Positions 63,185 to 64,000 of a DNA stretch of 64,000 nucleotides are shown here, piece by piece. Every line of letters begins with the position of its first letter. Position 1 is the first letter of the stretch. The translations under genes were made by a program, and so were the position numbers. This stretch comes from Rhodovulum marinum (GTDB lineage: Bacteria > Pseudomonadota > Alphaproteobacteria > Rhodobacterales > Rhodobacteraceae). A model generated the notes under the pieces. The model had not been told where the DNA came from. It ran no database searches and worked only from the letters and a program-made list of their open reading frames with translations. The stretch lies in assembly GCF_004343075.1 (NCBI RefSeq), contig NZ_SLXP01000002.1, forward strand, positions 124,001 to 188,000, written 5' to 3'.

Positions 63185-64000
63185 TCAGCCCCCCACGGCC
63201 CAGCGGGCATAGGCGCCGCCGAACAGTTCGAATTGCGCGAAGAACGCCACGATGACGACCCAGGCCAGGCTCATCGGCAGGAACACCTTCCAGCCCAGGC
63301 GCATCAGCTGGTCATAGCGGTAGCGGGGCACGATGGCCTTGACCATGGCGAAGAGGAAGAAGAACACCCCCATCTTGGCCACCATCCACAGCGCCCCGTC
63401 GGGCAGGCCCGGGATGGGCGACAGCCAGCCGCCGAAGAACAAAAGCGTCATCAGCGCGCACATCAGGAAGATGGCGATGTATTCGCCCGCCATGAACAGC
63501 AGGAACGGCGTCGAGGAATATTCCACCTGGTAGCCCGCCACGAGTTCCGATTCCGCCTCGGGAAGGTCGAAGGGCGGGCGGTTGGTCTCGGCCAGGGCCG
63601 AGATGAAGAACAGGAACACCATCGGCAGGTGCGGCAGCCAGTACCACGAGAACAGGCCGAACCGGCCGTCCTGCGCGTGGACGATGTCACCGAAATTCAG
63701 CGAGCCGGTCGACAGGATCACGCCCACGATGATGAGGCCGATGGACACCTCGTAGGAGATCATCTGCGCCGCCGAGCGCAGGCTGCCCAGGAAGGCGTAT
63801 TTCGAGTTCGACGCCCAGCCGCCCATGATGACGCCGTAGACCTCGAGCGAGGAAATCGCGAAGACATAGAGGATCGCCACGTTCAGGTCGGCCAGCACCA
63901 GCCGGTCGGAGAACGGGATGACCGCCCAGGCGATCATCGCCATGACGAAGGAAATCATCGGCGCCAGCAGGAAGACCGGACGGTCGACACCGGCGGGAAT
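63185..64000 (-). CDS. nuoH: NADH-quinone oxidoreductase subunit H (partial at the window edge)
   Basis: Membrane subunit of complex I that contributes to the quinone site. The last 271 codons are present; the reading frame is open to base 64000 (it continues as [14 protein letters not shown] before the internal Met at 63958), so the start is beyond the window. Seen: [43 protein letters not shown] with the quinone-site acidic residues, and the closing [12 protein letters not shown]. It is upstream of all nuo genes listed here. Confidence 0.95.
   Translation of the reverse strand: MPAGVDRPVFLLAPMISFVMAMIAWAVIPFSDRLVLADLNVAILYVFAISSLEVYGVIMGGWASNSKYAFLGSLRSAAQMISYEVSIGLIIVGVILSTGSLNFGDIVHAQDGRFGLFSWYWLPHLPMVFLFFISALAETNRPPFDLPEAESELVAGYQVEYSSTPFLLFMAGEYIAIFLMCALMTLLFFGGWLSPIPGLPDGALWMVAKMGVFFFLFAMVKAIVPRYRYDQLMRLGWKVFLPMSLAWVVIVAFFAQFELFGGAYARWAVGG

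Overview
The window is GC-rich (roughly two thirds G+C by eye) and densely packed. Many neighbouring genes are coupled through overlapping ATGA, TAATG or TGATG stop/start signals. The gene content points to an alphaproteobacterium of the Rhodobacterales (Rhodobacter/Paracoccus group). Reasons are a Rhodobacter-type form II cbb operon with divergent cbbR, a molybdenum NAD-dependent formate dehydrogenase (fdsGBACD), a two-gene proton-translocating transhydrogenase, and a nuo operon running into birA-coaX-rnj. I do not name a species. I noticed no rRNA, tRNA, CRISPR array, prophage or insertion sequence.

Layout. 1-2.1 kb: the end of one small secreted protein gene and a complete paralogue, then a di-haem cytochrome c peroxidase with an FNR-type box. 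2.3-5.4 kb (minus): HlyD-type adaptor and PrtD-type ABC protein of a type I secretion system with no substrate gene beside them. 5.7-12.6 kb (plus): LysR regulator and fdsGBACD. 12.6-17.9 kb (minus): a cobalamin riboswitch followed by btuC-btuD-btuF-exbB-exbD-exbD-tonB. 18-21.6 kb: a DUF2202 ferritin-like protein preceded by an 11-bp periodic repeat, and a copper module (copA-cueR) with a well-matched CueR promoter. 21.6-32.1 kb: cbbR divergent from cbbF-P-T-gap-pgk-A-M-E, ending in a strong terminator. 32.5-35.8 kb: a small exported protein, an MBL-fold protein with a degenerate metal motif, a thioredoxin-fold protein, and the phosphatases cbbZ and cbbY. 35.8-45.7 kb: amidohydrolase, YeeE/YedE transporter, DUF3422 protein, pntAB, a membrane methyltransferase, kynureninase and a GNAT protein. 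45.9-52 kb: a 1032-residue RTX/PA14/Hint protein, an unknown protein, an ExoD-like protein and a DEAD-box helicase. 52.2-64 kb (minus, so transcribed from the right edge leftwards): nuoH(partial)-X-nuoI-x-CMD-nuoJKLMN-birA-coaX-rnj.

How it fits together. Formate dehydrogenase makes NADH and CO2 from formate. The cbb genes fix CO2 through form II RubisCO, CbbZ and CbbY would remove the RubisCO by-products 2-phosphoglycolate and xylulose 1,5-bisphosphate, PntAB can turn NADH into NADPH, and complex I couples NADH to the proton gradient. The window therefore encodes most of a formate- or organic-supported autotrophic or CO2-recycling programme. The main oddities are: a Calvin-operon phosphoglycerate kinase lacking two conserved active-site lysines; a B12-uptake operon that carries its own TonB/ExbB/two ExbD and a binding protein without a visible signal peptide; a low-GC coiled-coil gene spliced into the nuo operon; a degenerate MBL protein beside cbbZY; and a secreted-type RTX/PA14/Hint protein. 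I found no wholly new defence or mobile system.
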